IMG/VR virus record: IMGVR_UViG_3300025828_000056
Coordinates: 1 to 38,962 of that record
From: a virus
DNA length: 38,962 nt
Direction: 5' to 3' (one strand)
Notes under the pieces: model-generated
Database searches by the model: none
What the model saw: the letters and a program-made list of their open reading frames with translations, nothing else
What the model was told of the DNA's origin: nothing
Shown here: positions 28,701 to 38,419 of the stretch, in pieces
Layout: every line of letters begins with the position of its first letter
Numbering within the stretch: the stretch's first letter is position 1
Program-made: the position numbers and the translations under genes

Positions 28701-31700
28701 TATATCTGCAATTTGAGAATCCTCAAGCAGCTTGGTGAGGTTTGCGGCAATCCTTGGGATGAGAACGTCGTATATGATTGCGTCCTTTTGCAGCTCCTCT
28801 TTTAACGCAGCGTTCTCGGCGAGAATCTGAGTGACCAAATCCACATGCGCTGGGTTGCTCTCATCAAGGACTACCTGTTCCCCTGTTTCAGGATGAGTGA
28901 TAGTGGGGTTGTCGTCAATGAAGTCTAGGATAGCCCGTCTGCTGGAAGACAATCTACTCCGTTCGTAGTTCTTTACAAGCTTATCATACTCTTCCTCTAT
29001 GCTTGTTTTATTCTTAGCTGCTCTTACTTGAGCCTTAGCCATAAACAACGACTGCCTACCAATCTCCTCCATTGCGCTATAGCTGCTAAGCTTGCTTCGC
29101 AATACCTCTACCCGGGTTTTGTCAAACGATATGCCTGCATACCGCTCCTCCTCCGCATCGAACACGGCCTTAGATTTAGACATCGATGAGATGGTCTGCA
29201 TGAGCGTACCAACAAAGCTTTCAAGCTCATTCTGAGGAAGTAATGCTGGGTTTATTGCAGCCAATCCATTAGCTACCTTGGCATATGTCGTTACGTTCTT
29301 TGGTGCTGAGGCTCTGCCCCTCACCTTCGACATGCGCTTTAATCTGGCCTGAAGATTTCTTGCGTGCCGCACTCCTTCGAGATACTTCTGCATCTCTGCC
29401 TTGGCCTCACGCTTGTCAAAAATTACAGAAATCTTATCAATGAAGGACTGCATTGCATCCAACCCTTCTTCAGATGCACGCTTTGCATTTACGTTGTGCG
29501 CTTGTCTGATGTATTTAACAAGGTCTTTAAGCTGTCCTCTTGTGAAGGGTGTCTTTGAATCTTCCTTCATCCGCTCATCAATAAGATTGATTGCTTCTGA
29601 TAGGAACTCCTTAAATGTCTTTGATTTGTCCCTCAATTCCTCCAAGGACTTCTTGAGGTTCTTTGCTTTGGTAGACAGCTTACTGGCTTCCTTCGCGTTC
29701 ATCATGGCAACGCGCATACCCTCCCGCTTTCCTTGGGTTCTTCCCTGCTTGTAGGCTACGGCCTCTTTGAACATTCGTTCAGCCCCCTCTTTAGTAAACC
29801 CGTAGTCCATCAACGTCTTGATGACATCTGCCTTGACGTGCACAAAGGCATCCAGCTGCATGCTTTCGTCAATACTGGTAACCGGATTCTTTCTGCGCTT
29901 GTCTCTGGTGATTTTAGGTGACGGGTATTTTGCGTCAATCATTTGAGACACCAATCGGGTTATGTTGCCCTGAGCTTTTGCTTCCGCGTCTACTATGGCT
30001 TGAGCCTTGCCCTTGTATCGTGCTACTCCGTATGGCTGATTAAGCAGACCAAGTAATGCATTCCACGCGGATTCGGCTGCCTTGATAGGGTCTTTGAATG
30101 TGCCGTCCTTCTTCTGCCTTCCTTCATATTTACTAGAGAACGTCTCTATAAACTCCTTCTTTCTAAATCCTCTTTCAGTTGTAAGAATGTCTTTAGCCAA
30201 TGGAAAAACTTCGTCAGGCTTGACCTTCTTCTTGAACAGGTGCATTGTCACTGGCTTCTTATTCCCGTTCTCATCCAGCTGAAATACGGAGGCCGGGAAG
30301 ATAGGTGACGCTTCTGCGTCTTCCCCAAATGTGACATCCGAATCTATCTCGATTGCTGCATACGCACTTCCGGTATCTATATCAACTAAGAATCTTTCGG
30401 TGAGCAGTCTAGCTATGATTCTCTTTAAGGTGCTGCCAGTCTGCTTAGCCCCTATCTTGTCCGTTTCAAGCATCTTCTGAATGCCGTCTCTACCTGCCTG
30501 ATTGTCAGCGAAAGCTATCCCGATGTTGACAAGCATCTTATCAGTAAAGTACTTACGCTTACCGAAATCAGATGCCTTAACATCTGTCATGAAGCTCAAG
30601 ATTCTGTTTGCTGCGTCCAAAGTAGACCCATCAATCCTAACTGGCCTATTCTTAGGGAAGGTCTGCTTGAATGACTCTATGACTATCCTATTGAATGCCA
30701 CGTCAGTGAGCAGCCCCTGAGCCATCAACTTTCTGAGAATGAGTTCGGTGGTAGCTACCGCACCCGTATTACTAAATACCTTCTCGGGTCTTCCGGCCAT
30801 AAGCATAAAGAAAACTTTGCCGTCTGGCGATGCCTTCCTCAATGCGTTTAACTTTTCAGCTACAACTCTCGCCTCCTTAAGGTCAGCAAATGCCCACATG
30901 TTTCCAGTTCTCACTGGGTAATACATACCACCAGCACCTTCGAACACAAGCTCGTCGTCGAAATACAATGACCCCACCATAAGGTTGTCCGGAGACGATG
31001 TCATTATAACCCTATCCATGAGCAGTTCGTCCGGGTCTTGATTATGAACCACACTTTCGGCCATAAGTCTCTTGAACTCCTTGTCGTCCTCAGCGTATTT
31101 AGTAGACAACAAACCAGCCCTTTGAGCCTTGTTGGTCATCATTCTCCTCGTGTCAACACCAGACTCACCCGGCAAGGCATGTTGGAACTTCATCGGGGTT
31201 CCGTCCTTCCTGACTACGGTAAACCTTTCGTCTGAAGTAGATACCTTCTCTACGTCCTTAGCCAATACAAGCGCACCAATCTGAATTACCTCTGATGCAG
31301 ATACGACTGGGTTACCATCCCTCTTGTCGTAGAACCAACTGTGTCTGAATGGGTTCATACCCACTTGAATCCAGCCATCAAGTTTGCCTTCCGCTAGGTC
31401 TGACATATTGTACTGGTCACTATTCATAATCTCCTCTGCTCTGTCTCTGAGTTGTTGAGGGTCGTGATTATTCCAATCGCCAAACATTCTAGCGATTGTA
31501 GTCTTTCCTTTTTCAAGTGCAATATTGAGAGCTCCCTTTGGCACAGAATGAAACTCTACGTTGGTGGCTAGGGCTGTCTGCCCATACCCAATGGACTTAC
31601 CTCCTAGGTTGGGGGCTCGCTCCTCTCCTCTAGCACCTTGGTGTACAGACACCACCCACACATCGTAGTTATCATACGCGGGTATATCAAGCCGAAGGCC

Positions 31701-34700
31701 TACGTAGTATCCCTCTGGTATTTCTTTATTCAGGCCAATGATTCCTGACTCAAGCTTGTTGCTTGTAAGGGCTGCACCGATGTCAAGCGTACTCGGGACC
31801 TCGGGAACGTAAACAAATGGAGTGATTGGAGTCTCTTCTCTCACCACCTCGATATACTGTTCTTGAGTAATCTCTTGAGCTACATAATCCTGAAGCGCCT
31901 TGACAACTTTAGGACTCCTCTTCTGTCTCTGGCTCTCATCAAGCTTAAGCTCATCCCTTCTTTGCTCCAGCTGCTCTTCAGTTACCTGTTGTTTTTCGAG
32001 GTATGAATCCCTACCCGGCTTTTCCTCTAGCGACTTGATGATTGCCTGCGGTTTGCCGTTAGCAATTCTTTCGGCATACTCGTAAGCCTCCATGTAGTCT
32101 GTCATTCTGACTCCGTCACCGATATTCCCCTCCCCTCTAACAAAGAAGACTACATCTGGTTGGGTTTTAAGTGGCGAGTCAGCATCGTCCCACCCCTCTG
32201 GGGCAAACTCAGGATTGAAGTCAAGCCTTGCAACAGGTCTCCATCCATTACCAATGTAAAGGCTTTCAAGCTCGGTTGCAAAAGCATCATAGAACTTACC
32301 TCCGTTCTTGGCCCTAGCAGTTTGAAGTGGATTACTGACTAGCTTAAGCTCTGAGTCTGGATTCTTAAACAATCCACCCATATACCCATCAGCTTTTACA
32401 TACGCACCAGACAGTCCATCTTTGGTCATGAACAGCTTACCCCCGTCGTCAAGGATTTTTTGCGCATCCTCAGTGGTGAGAGGGTCTACCTGAAGGAACA
32501 TCTTCTTTTTCAGCTGCTTCATTCGCTCGGTAGCCTCTGCCATTGCACCCGCAAACCTTGCCGCGTCAGTGACCTCTTCTACGTCTCTGTTCCTTGCATA
32601 GATTCCTTGAGCCTTTGGATTCATATCCTCAAGCTCAATCATCATTGCATTGTAACCAGCTCTGATTGCAGCCTCCCTTAAGTCCTTCGTTCCTGTAACA
32701 GCCTCACCCTCAGCAAGTTGACCTGTAACTTTTTGCAGTGCATTAACTAGGTCTTGTATCTTTGGGTCAGCATCAACCATATCTACATTCACACCGGGGA
32801 TGGTGTTGAGTGTTGAGCCGACAAAGCCTTTGAATGAGTTAATCAAACCCTTCTTTACAGCTACATCCAAGTCTCCAGTAGTAATGTCTGCAAGGAGCTC
32901 AACAAGGAACTCTTCGGCTACGTCCACATTATTCTTTATGGCTTTGCGAATATTCCTAACGTCACCGTACTGAGAAATAAATCTTTCGTATTTGCCTATT
33001 GCATCAGCTGGGAGTGCTGACAAGAGTCTATCAGCCAATTGCTGCACACCCTCCGGTCCGATAGCCTCAAGTACCAAGTCATGGTACGCTTCGTGAAACC
33101 CGGTATTCTCCATAATGGCTGGAGCAAAAAGGTGAATCTCTCCTTTCCCAGACCACATGCCCCTAGTCAGTGTAGTCTGTCCTGTTGCTGATAGGAACGA
33201 GTCTGCTGTCTTGTGGATTGTGACTCCGGAAAACTTACCCGTCTTAGACAAAGACTTCACCACAGACACAACGTTAGCCATGGCTCTTCGCATCTGAGAG
33301 CCCGACTTAAACACCCCGCTTTCAGGCATTGGAGTGCCATCAAAGGTGGTGCTGTTGATTGCATCCATGACGGAATCAACATTCTCTGAAGTCACAGTTA
33401 CAGAGTCAGCTCCGCCCTGAAACAAATCACCATAACCATTGTATTTTTTATCTATTCTTGAGATACCACGGGCTACTCTGTTGAATTCGCTTTCAGCGTT
33501 TAACTCGTACTCTAAGCCAAGGTCTGTTTCCTGCTTTGTTCTTTGGTCTATTAAACCTACAATCTTTTCTTTTAAGCTGTTGCGAGCCTCAGGGTCTTGT
33601 GAGCGGCCATACTCAATGCCAAGTCTAGCAATCTGCTTTTGGATTTGCTCAAGCTTTTGGAAAGCTTCTGGGTTGCTTTGCTGAAGACTCTCGTAAAACT
33701 TTTTTCTGCCGAGTCTTTTATCCCAAGCCTTCATCACGGCATTGTTAATCTTGACCCCAATCTCCTGCCGAAGCTTCATCGTTGGGGCAAGCTCGTATTC
33801 CTTTGCTAGCTTGTTTATCTCAATTGAATCCCTGAGTCCGGGGATAGATGTAAGCGCCATTGCTCCAGCCCTAACACCAGCCGGAATGCTGGCCGTACCT
33901 GCGACACCAGCGCCAAGTACTACACCAGCGTACCACCCTTCTTTAGTAGCATCCCATAGCCCATCCATGGTGAAGTCTACGTTGGGATTTGCTAAAGAGT
34001 TTAGATAGTACTGACCTGCTGCCGTTGTTGCCTCAGTCATCCCCTCTTCAATAGCGCCAAAGCCTACAGCCTTAAGCATTCCTCTAGCAAATGACTCGGT
34101 GGCTGCCCTGCCTCCTGCTCTTAGTACCGAGGTTGCAATGGCTGCACCGACAAACGCCGGGGCCCCCTCCAAGAATCCCATTGCAGAGGTATACCCCGCC
34201 TTCTCAAAGCCGTTCATCTCTTGGAACCAGTCCTCATCTCGCACTGAGTTGTAGGTACTGGCTATGCCCATTGCGGTGGTAGCTCCAAGAGCACCTAAGT
34301 TCTGAGCTCTTCCTGCTTGCTTAGTAATTCTAGCTCCAGTTGTAGTCTTTTGAGCTGCACCAAACAGGTTGGTGGACCTTACGGCTCTGAGGTTTTTATT
34401 TGCCTCAATTATTTTTCTGGTGGCTGCAACTCTTTCGGCTCCTTTTAACCCTTTAAGAGAGCCAAGCCCCATGCCTTTCATAGACTTCCCTCTTGTGATT
34501 AAGCCTGCGGTAATTGCTGCGCCCATCATTGGTGCCGAAGCTCCGCCCAGTCTTAAGGATTCATCAACCCAGTCATCTAGCTGTTCAAATGGAATGCCTC
34601 CACCCATTTGCCTAGCCCTTCCAAGACTCGCAATCAGATTGTCTGTCTTTTCTGAATAGCTATTAAGGGAATATGGAAGTCTGCTCATTGCCTCCTCAGC

Positions 34701-35672
34701 CATCTTCCTGCTTTCCTCCCCTGATTCAACAGCCCACCTAGAGAAGAAGTTGTCTTCCCCAAACATGGAGGCAAAAGAATCACCGAGTAAAAGCTTACCG
34801 CCAGCCATTGCTTCATGCCAAGCCTTTGCTACGGATGTCCCAAATCCAGATGACCCCCCTTCCTTGAGAAACTCATACCCTCCGATGTATGTGTCACTGT
34901 TTAAGTCAACAGCCAATCCATATTCATCGAGAAGGTATCTCTCATAATTCATCAGGCTTTCGGGGTCGTTCTTTATATCATCGGGTAACAGTTCTTTAAG
35001 CCTTGCCCCCTCCACCTTAGAAACCTCATTCCCTAAACCTCTTATAGCCTTAGACATGGGTGCCGATAAACTAACCGGCTTCATTTCGTACTCCCCCTCA
35101 ACTTCAGGATTCCCTGTCAAATGTTGAAACACCCCATCGTCTATAGCGCCAACAAGATATCTATTGAAATCATAGTCAGCATCTGATTGTTCGCTCAGAT
35201 AGTCAACAACGGAGGACTTGACAGCATATTTTTCGTCCTCAGTTTTAGCCGCGTTGTAGTTGTCAATGAAAGCCATCTCCTCTTCGGTGGCCCCTCCATT
35301 GTATTCAACCAACTGTCTATACTTGTCCATGTCGAACCTGTCATAGAACAATTGGTTAAACGAGTTCTCTACATTGTCTGCGTATGATATGAGTAAGTCT
35401 GCCTGATAGTCTGGTACGTAAGCCTCACCTATCCTCGGTCTTGAAACCAAATCCGAAAATGAAGGACCTTCTCTTCCCTCCAGAAGTGAAACCTCCTTTG
35501 AATCCAATGAACCCATTTCCGAAGTGGATGGAAAGGTCGCAATGAGCGGGATTTGCTCTTGCTCTTCTTTTTTTTTTAATCCGTAGTAATCTTCCATGAT
35601 ACTACGAATCTCCGTCATTGATGCTCCGCGTTGGCGGGCCTCATCAATAAGTGCCTTCAATTCTGGATTCAT
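25731..35672 (-). CDS. Giant internal virion / large polyvalent protein (3313 aa)
   Basis: One frame spans 9.9 kb. Residues 1-60 form a small helical domain (LKALIDEARQRGASMTEIRS). About 370-640 holds Gly/Ala-rich, membrane-prone helices (GGASAPMMGAAITAGLI; AGVVLGAGVAGTASIPAGV). Near 860 is a zincin motif GFHEAYHDLVLEAIG (HExxH) with a supporting glutamate in EEFLVELLADI near 925. Around 1230-1475 is a polyvalent-type module (EGYYVGLRLDIPAYDNYDVW; MNPFRHSWFYDKRDGNPVV). Long coiled coils fill about 1900-2500, and a conserved C-terminal region (VKFMNPVNLLRNAVIVKAFG) starts near 2720. Length, layout and place after two internal proteins suggest it is packaged and ejected into the host like T7 gp16, carrying a protease. 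Confidence 0.85.
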   Translation of the reverse strand: MNPELKALIDEARQRGASMTEIRSIMEDYYGLKKKEEQEQIPLIATFPSTSEMGSLDSKEVSLLEGREGPSFSDLVSRPRIGEAYVPDYQADLLISYADNVENSFNQLFYDRFDMDKYRQLVEYNGGATEEEMAFIDNYNAAKTEDEKYAVKSSVVDYLSEQSDADYDFNRYLVGAIDDGVFQHLTGNPEVEGEYEMKPVSLSAPMSKAIRGLGNEVSKVEGARLKELLPDDIKNDPESLMNYERYLLDEYGLAVDLNSDTYIGGYEFLKEGGSSGFGTSVAKAWHEAMAGGKLLLGDSFASMFGEDNFFSRWAVESGEESRKMAEEAMSRLPYSLNSYSEKTDNLIASLGRARQMGGGIPFEQLDDWVDESLRLGGASAPMMGAAITAGLITRGKSMKGMGLGSLKGLKGAERVAATRKIIEANKNLRAVRSTNLFGAAQKTTTGARITKQAGRAQNLGALGATTAMGIASTYNSVRDEDWFQEMNGFEKAGYTSAMGFLEGAPAFVGAAIATSVLRAGGRAATESFARGMLKAVGFGAIEEGMTEATTAAGQYYLNSLANPNVDFTMDGLWDATKEGWYAGVVLGAGVAGTASIPAGVRAGAMALTSIPGLRDSIEINKLAKEYELAPTMKLRQEIGVKINNAVMKAWDKRLGRKKFYESLQQSNPEAFQKLEQIQKQIARLGIEYGRSQDPEARNSLKEKIVGLIDQRTKQETDLGLEYELNAESEFNRVARGISRIDKKYNGYGDLFQGGADSVTVTSENVDSVMDAINSTTFDGTPMPESGVFKSGSQMRRAMANVVSVVKSLSKTGKFSGVTIHKTADSFLSATGQTTLTRGMWSGKGEIHLFAPAIMENTGFHEAYHDLVLEAIGPEGVQQLADRLLSALPADAIGKYERFISQYGDVRNIRKAIKNNVDVAEEFLVELLADITTGDLDVAVKKGLINSFKGFVGSTLNTIPGVNVDMVDADPKIQDLVNALQKVTGQLAEGEAVTGTKDLREAAIRAGYNAMMIELEDMNPKAQGIYARNRDVEEVTDAARFAGAMAEATERMKQLKKKMFLQVDPLTTEDAQKILDDGGKLFMTKDGLSGAYVKADGYMGGLFKNPDSELKLVSNPLQTARAKNGGKFYDAFATELESLYIGNGWRPVARLDFNPEFAPEGWDDADSPLKTQPDVVFFVRGEGNIGDGVRMTDYMEAYEYAERIANGKPQAIIKSLEEKPGRDSYLEKQQVTEEQLEQRRDELKLDESQRQKRSPKVVKALQDYVAQEITQEQYIEVVREETPITPFVYVPEVPSTLDIGAALTSNKLESGIIGLNKEIPEGYYVGLRLDIPAYDNYDVWVVSVHQGARGEERAPNLGGKSIGYGQTALATNVEFHSVPKGALNIALEKGKTTIARMFGDWNNHDPQQLRDRAEEIMNSDQYNMSDLAEGKLDGWIQVGMNPFRHSWFYDKRDGNPVVSASEVIQIGALVLAKDVEKVSTSDERFTVVRKDGTPMKFQHALPGESGVDTRRMMTNKAQRAGLLSTKYAEDDKEFKRLMAESVVHNQDPDELLMDRVIMTSSPDNLMVGSLYFDDELVFEGAGGMYYPVRTGNMWAFADLKEARVVAEKLNALRKASPDGKVFFMLMAGRPEKVFSNTGAVATTELILRKLMAQGLLTDVAFNRIVIESFKQTFPKNRPVRIDGSTLDAANRILSFMTDVKASDFGKRKYFTDKMLVNIGIAFADNQAGRDGIQKMLETDKIGAKQTGSTLKRIIARLLTERFLVDIDTGSAYAAIEIDSDVTFGEDAEASPIFPASVFQLDENGNKKPVTMHLFKKKVKPDEVFPLAKDILTTERGFRKKEFIETFSSKYEGRQKKDGTFKDPIKAAESAWNALLGLLNQPYGVARYKGKAQAIVDAEAKAQGNITRLVSQMIDAKYPSPKITRDKRRKNPVTSIDESMQLDAFVHVKADVIKTLMDYGFTKEGAERMFKEAVAYKQGRTQGKREGMRVAMMNAKEASKLSTKAKNLKKSLEELRDKSKTFKEFLSEAINLIDERMKEDSKTPFTRGQLKDLVKYIRQAHNVNAKRASEEGLDAMQSFIDKISVIFDKREAKAEMQKYLEGVRHARNLQARLKRMSKVRGRASAPKNVTTYAKVANGLAAINPALLPQNELESFVGTLMQTISSMSKSKAVFDAEEERYAGISFDKTRVEVLRSKLSSYSAMEEIGRQSLFMAKAQVRAAKNKTSIEEEYDKLVKNYERSRLSSSRRAILDFIDDNPTITHPETGEQVVLDESNPAHVDLVTQILAENAALKEELQKDAIIYDVLIPRIAANLTKLLEDSQIADILGLYNEGEFDVNKLALRLQKLKRHHIINLDYRLDDYVVNDSVYGIGYMHALVKGNIDMPNALSKLVRSKNLKSRSGVLSGPLDTINSYIQNLIPADRITTAKLRVAFGLSAMTTNFAKADFIHTQIVEMLESEIDRIESEGGSVKTRADRAIAQMYSMARQLPKFEGEKGGAEAAWYIELRNAMRRSIDYYVEQKTFEQNEIDEFEDAFNYLFGAAETLPEMIQRVESERSDITGLVDYMSDIHSSLMPQFRNYVERYLGKELELEDNYTAFEVIPETGARNVDDLIRMRVSISEALASSSLSHTKKVAGSSFERNPRSLKGKNRIGLDFLSINERTLRDNIILSNTVGDVVAANYVMNSDAMKNFIVDAKARKELERKMMLYVQQDTGKVPPVFQPTFRVRGVKFMNPVNLLRNAVIVKAFGSFGIQTLKQSTVLTSVMFQTNNPIQSIPYLIKTVSEMAVFSLRTLAREDSKLALDDGRYKLLQNSPVFQRDYEAGNIDPYTGRMSLDEGKLQEIVRKLSDISLKNLKGTDKVAAVASWFTFYGDALMTEGAIESFDEIDWDAEAANPNEIALSYADMMVNKDQAASTPREAADLYQQEKGSKAVVTYLAQNVLLPFSRFAVNKKRSISSDFMRILYGDAQAKKEGSIAMLGHAAELTLFSYVGKVLIPAISAMLRGDDEDELPKDNAWRQIATQVIVDAQPLPPLGVFDKQIQSTLNRYLWYPTDVMREGDFNLGDDDGYERWTRLNKGVPLYYKGAPKDATQGLLRFMGPYGDFIDDARTTIHNLSMPENKVVSSTGTEFYVRPEDKEAMMMHYYLKIFLTAGQVAGLSSKEIDVLVRDMDNLPKDRRLSNEEALAAYESIAEKYGRTLGEGEGEDRLREIAAKADNPFDKVRAVNSFKSSIKPIVAEKNMEEQYPDQHRKYIREVRKLPMQLKNARDYYAFMRSKRQTMSPEEYIEFKTYTDMYLALVRPAFYTEGQYIESKEE

Positions 35673-35682
35673 ACGCTGTTAT

Positions 35683-37602
35683 TTATTCGGGAAAAACAAT
35701 CTCCCCATCTACTACTGCGGCGATATTACCTTTCTCTAAAATCTCTTCAAAGATACGATTTTCCATTGCTGTCTTCTCTTCGCCGGTCATAGATTCCAAT
35801 ACATCAAATACCTCCTCTACGTTTTTTAAGTTCGTCCTGATGTTTAATCGTTGAACAGCCATGAGGAGGTTGTGTTCCCTTTCAATTGACTCGTCTGTAA
35901 CTGGCTCTTCTTCAATCGTGGTCGCCTGATTTTCTTTTTTATTTTTCTTTTCTTCTATTGCTGCTTTTACAGCAGCTTCTGAGTCATATAGGAACTGAGC
36001 TCCACTCCTCTTTGTTTTAGATGGAGCCGCTATTTGCCTCATGGACGTGATAACCTCATCAAAGGCATCGCTACCCCTTGGTACTGTAATGTTCTTGATT
36101 GGCGTTCCGTCAATGCTTAACAAAGCTCCTTCAATTAGACCCGGCCCCGTGTTTAAATCAAATCCAAGAATCTCTCCAGTCTCTGAATTGTGAATGACAT
36201 TCTTGACTTCGACTTTAATGTCTCCAGTTAGTAGCTCTTTTGCCTTGTCTGAAACAGCACTTCCTTGACTATTAATCTCCGACTCAATCAAACGTCCGGA
36301 CATATTGAATCTGAACGTCCTGCCGGATACGCTAGCTTTTACTTTTACTGCATTGGTATTTTCCGCCCCTTCTTCTGTACTGACTTTAGTGCCGGGCTCT
36401 ACGAAAAATTCGATAGGTGGATACTCCACCTTGTTGGCTTCTGCCGCTGCTGCATCTAAAATGGCCTTGGTTTGAAGCCTTTCTTCTTCACGACGAATGC
36501 GTTCAGACTGGGCAGTCTCATCCTTTACTGGGATTAAATTGTATGCACGCTCAGCAGACTGCTCCATGTATACTTTTATCGCTTTTCTTTTTTGGACAGC
36601 AACCTCCATACCCACTGCTGAGTTCTTGACTTCCTCGTCACTCACATCGAACACCCATTCACCCCTATCGTTCAGCCTTCCGCTGGCAATATTTCTTCCA
36701 TCTGGAAGTACTGTGTTAAACAACTCTCCCTCAGTGTAGAATTTGGTTGCTTCGTCAATGTCGCTCTCACTAAGCTCAGTTTTCCCCGGGGCACGCAATA
36801 CTTTGTATCCTATAGCTTGCATAGCCTCAAGCATTTCTGGCCCCCTGAGACTCATTCTAGATTGAAGCTCATCATTAATCATTTGATAAGCTGTCTCTGA
36901 ATCTAAGTTGCCTGTAGCAAATCCATTGCCATCTCTAACCTGAAGAACCTCCGCCTGTTGAGCTAACAGACTATCATAAATATCCTTACCCATGTTCTCC
37001 GGCATGTAGTTGGTTCCTTCCCACATCATGGGTGGGATATACAAATCGTTTACATCCGATAAAAATGACTCAGCCCAGTATTTAAGCTCTCCTGTTTTTT
37101 TGTCTGCGACTACTAGCCTGCCATTCTCGTCAAATCTAACATCGGCTTTGTCATATTCGATAAAATCAGCGAGAGCTTCCTCTTGAGTGCCTGCCAATCC
37201 TTTAATGTTTCCGGCGACTATATTGGCCCTAATTTGGTTATTCTGCGCACTCTTGGCCGAAGCTATATTGGTGTAGGTCATGTACTCTTGTTTAGCTGCA
37301 TTAGCGGCAGCTATAGCTGATGGCTCTCCAGAAACAAGGGCAGCGCTTGACTTCTCTTGCATGTCATTGAGGAGTAACTGAGCCCCTTCCCTGTACATGT
37401 TGTTGAGCTTTCCGTCAACAGATTCCTGCATAGCTTTTGTGAAGCCATACTGCTGGTCTCTCTCTATTCTGTCCCTTCTTTCGCGCTCCCTTTTCCTTTC
37501 CACATCAGCAACAATCTGCATGCCGATGTTTCTGCCCGCTTGAGCAAAGTCAAAAGCAGGACCTACGTATCCTGTTTTAAATCTGATTCCTTCTTCAGCC
37601 AT
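35683..37602 (-). CDS. Internal virion (ejection-type) protein, 639 aa
   Basis: I recognise no domain with certainty. The product begins MAEEGIRFKTGYVGPAFDFA, is Ala/Glu/Arg-rich and mostly helical in the first 150 residues (RKRERERRDRIERDQQYGF), has a mixed alpha/beta middle, and a helical acidic end. Size and position between a short Gln/Ala-rich protein and the giant protein correspond to the gp15 place in the T7-type trio of core proteins (gp14-gp15-gp16). The function in DNA ejection is inferred from this order only. The gene overlaps the previous gene by 8 nt and ends 10 nt before the giant gene. Confidence 0.72.
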   Translation of the reverse strand: MAEEGIRFKTGYVGPAFDFAQAGRNIGMQIVADVERKRERERRDRIERDQQYGFTKAMQESVDGKLNNMYREGAQLLLNDMQEKSSAALVSGEPSAIAAANAAKQEYMTYTNIASAKSAQNNQIRANIVAGNIKGLAGTQEEALADFIEYDKADVRFDENGRLVVADKKTGELKYWAESFLSDVNDLYIPPMMWEGTNYMPENMGKDIYDSLLAQQAEVLQVRDGNGFATGNLDSETAYQMINDELQSRMSLRGPEMLEAMQAIGYKVLRAPGKTELSESDIDEATKFYTEGELFNTVLPDGRNIASGRLNDRGEWVFDVSDEEVKNSAVGMEVAVQKRKAIKVYMEQSAERAYNLIPVKDETAQSERIRREEERLQTKAILDAAAAEANKVEYPPIEFFVEPGTKVSTEEGAENTNAVKVKASVSGRTFRFNMSGRLIESEINSQGSAVSDKAKELLTGDIKVEVKNVIHNSETGEILGFDLNTGPGLIEGALLSIDGTPIKNITVPRGSDAFDEVITSMRQIAAPSKTKRSGAQFLYDSEAAVKAAIEEKKNKKENQATTIEEEPVTDESIEREHNLLMAVQRLNIRTNLKNVEEVFDVLESMTGEEKTAMENRIFEEILEKGNIAAVVDGEIVFPE

Positions 37603-38419
37603 TGTCGTCTTCTTTTTCGAATCTAGTAACGAGCTTATTTACAAATCTATGCAGGGATGTCTTCCCGCTACCCGCCAATTGCTTGAGTTTCTTAGCGTCC
37701 TTTGGGGCAATTACATACTCACCCCCAGTCAGAGCAATTCCCACGTCTCTTCCGTCCTCATCAACCACATACATTTCGTTGGTGTCATGATTAAATTCAC
37801 CCGGAGTCTTTTGAACCTCACCCCCTTCCTCCATGAATCCCGTTGCAACCTTCACGCCACCCTCAATAAACCCAGCTATTCCTTGCGCTAATTGCTGTTG
37901 CTTTTGAGCCAACCTAGCCTCAGCCATCGCCTTCTCGTCGTAAGCGTATTCTAAATTTCTACCGTACTGAGCGTCTTGCATTTGCTGCGTGAACTGCTGA
38001 GCCTGACCAAGATTACTCAAAGCCTGAGTCTGAGCTTGCTGTTGAGTAGCTGCCTCTGCCCTCATTTGCTGTTGAGCCGCTTGTTGAGCCTGCATCACAG
38101 CACCTAAGCCTCTAGAGCCATACTGCTGAGCCGCTTGCGTTGTAGTGGCTAAAGACCTGTTAATGTCTTGCGTTCTCATCTGCATGAGTCGCTGGTCATA
38201 GGCGTTCTTCACTGCATCGTAATACGCAGATGGTGTAGTAATAGACGGTTGAGTGGCCTTGATATTCTCCACGTTTTGTTTTGCAGATTCAATATCAGCT
38301 TTGATGGCTTTTCTTCCTGTTGCGCCAGCAATGATGCCAGCCAATCCTCCAGCGGCTCCAGCGATTCCAGCAATTTGGTCTTCACCAAATTGAAAAGTTT
38401 TCTCGTTCTCTTCCGGCAT
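37595..38419 (-). CDS. Internal virion protein, gp14-like position (274 aa)
   Basis: The product has 274 residues. An N-terminal Gly/Ala membrane-prone segment (IAGIAGAAGGLAGIIAGATG) is followed by a long Gln/Ala-rich helix (AVMQAQQAAQQQMRAEAATQ) and a C-terminal domain with EEGGEVQKTPGEFNHDTNEM and ALTGGEYVIAPKDAKKLKQL. This composition is typical of podovirus internal core proteins that embed in the host membrane during ejection, and the tail domain recurs in marine phage virion proteins as I recall them. It shares one base with the stop of the preceding gene and overlaps the next by 8 nt. Confidence 0.75.
   Translation of the reverse strand: MPEENEKTFQFGEDQIAGIAGAAGGLAGIIAGATGRKAIKADIESAKQNVENIKATQPSITTPSAYYDAVKNAYDQRLMQMRTQDINRSLATTTQAAQQYGSRGLGAVMQAQQAAQQQMRAEAATQQQAQTQALSNLGQAQQFTQQMQDAQYGRNLEYAYDEKAMAEARLAQKQQQLAQGIAGFIEGGVKVATGFMEEGGEVQKTPGEFNHDTNEMYVVDEDGRDVGIALTGGEYVIAPKDAKKLKQLAGSGKTSLHRFVNKLVTRFEKEDDNG

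Noticed and set aside
25731-35672. Identification of the giant protein as an N4-type virion RNA polymerase
   Set aside because: The length is similar (about 3300-3500), but I could not find the polymerase motifs (TxxGR, R-x3-K-x7-YG, the catalytic aspartates in context). Zincin and polyvalent-type modules fit better.
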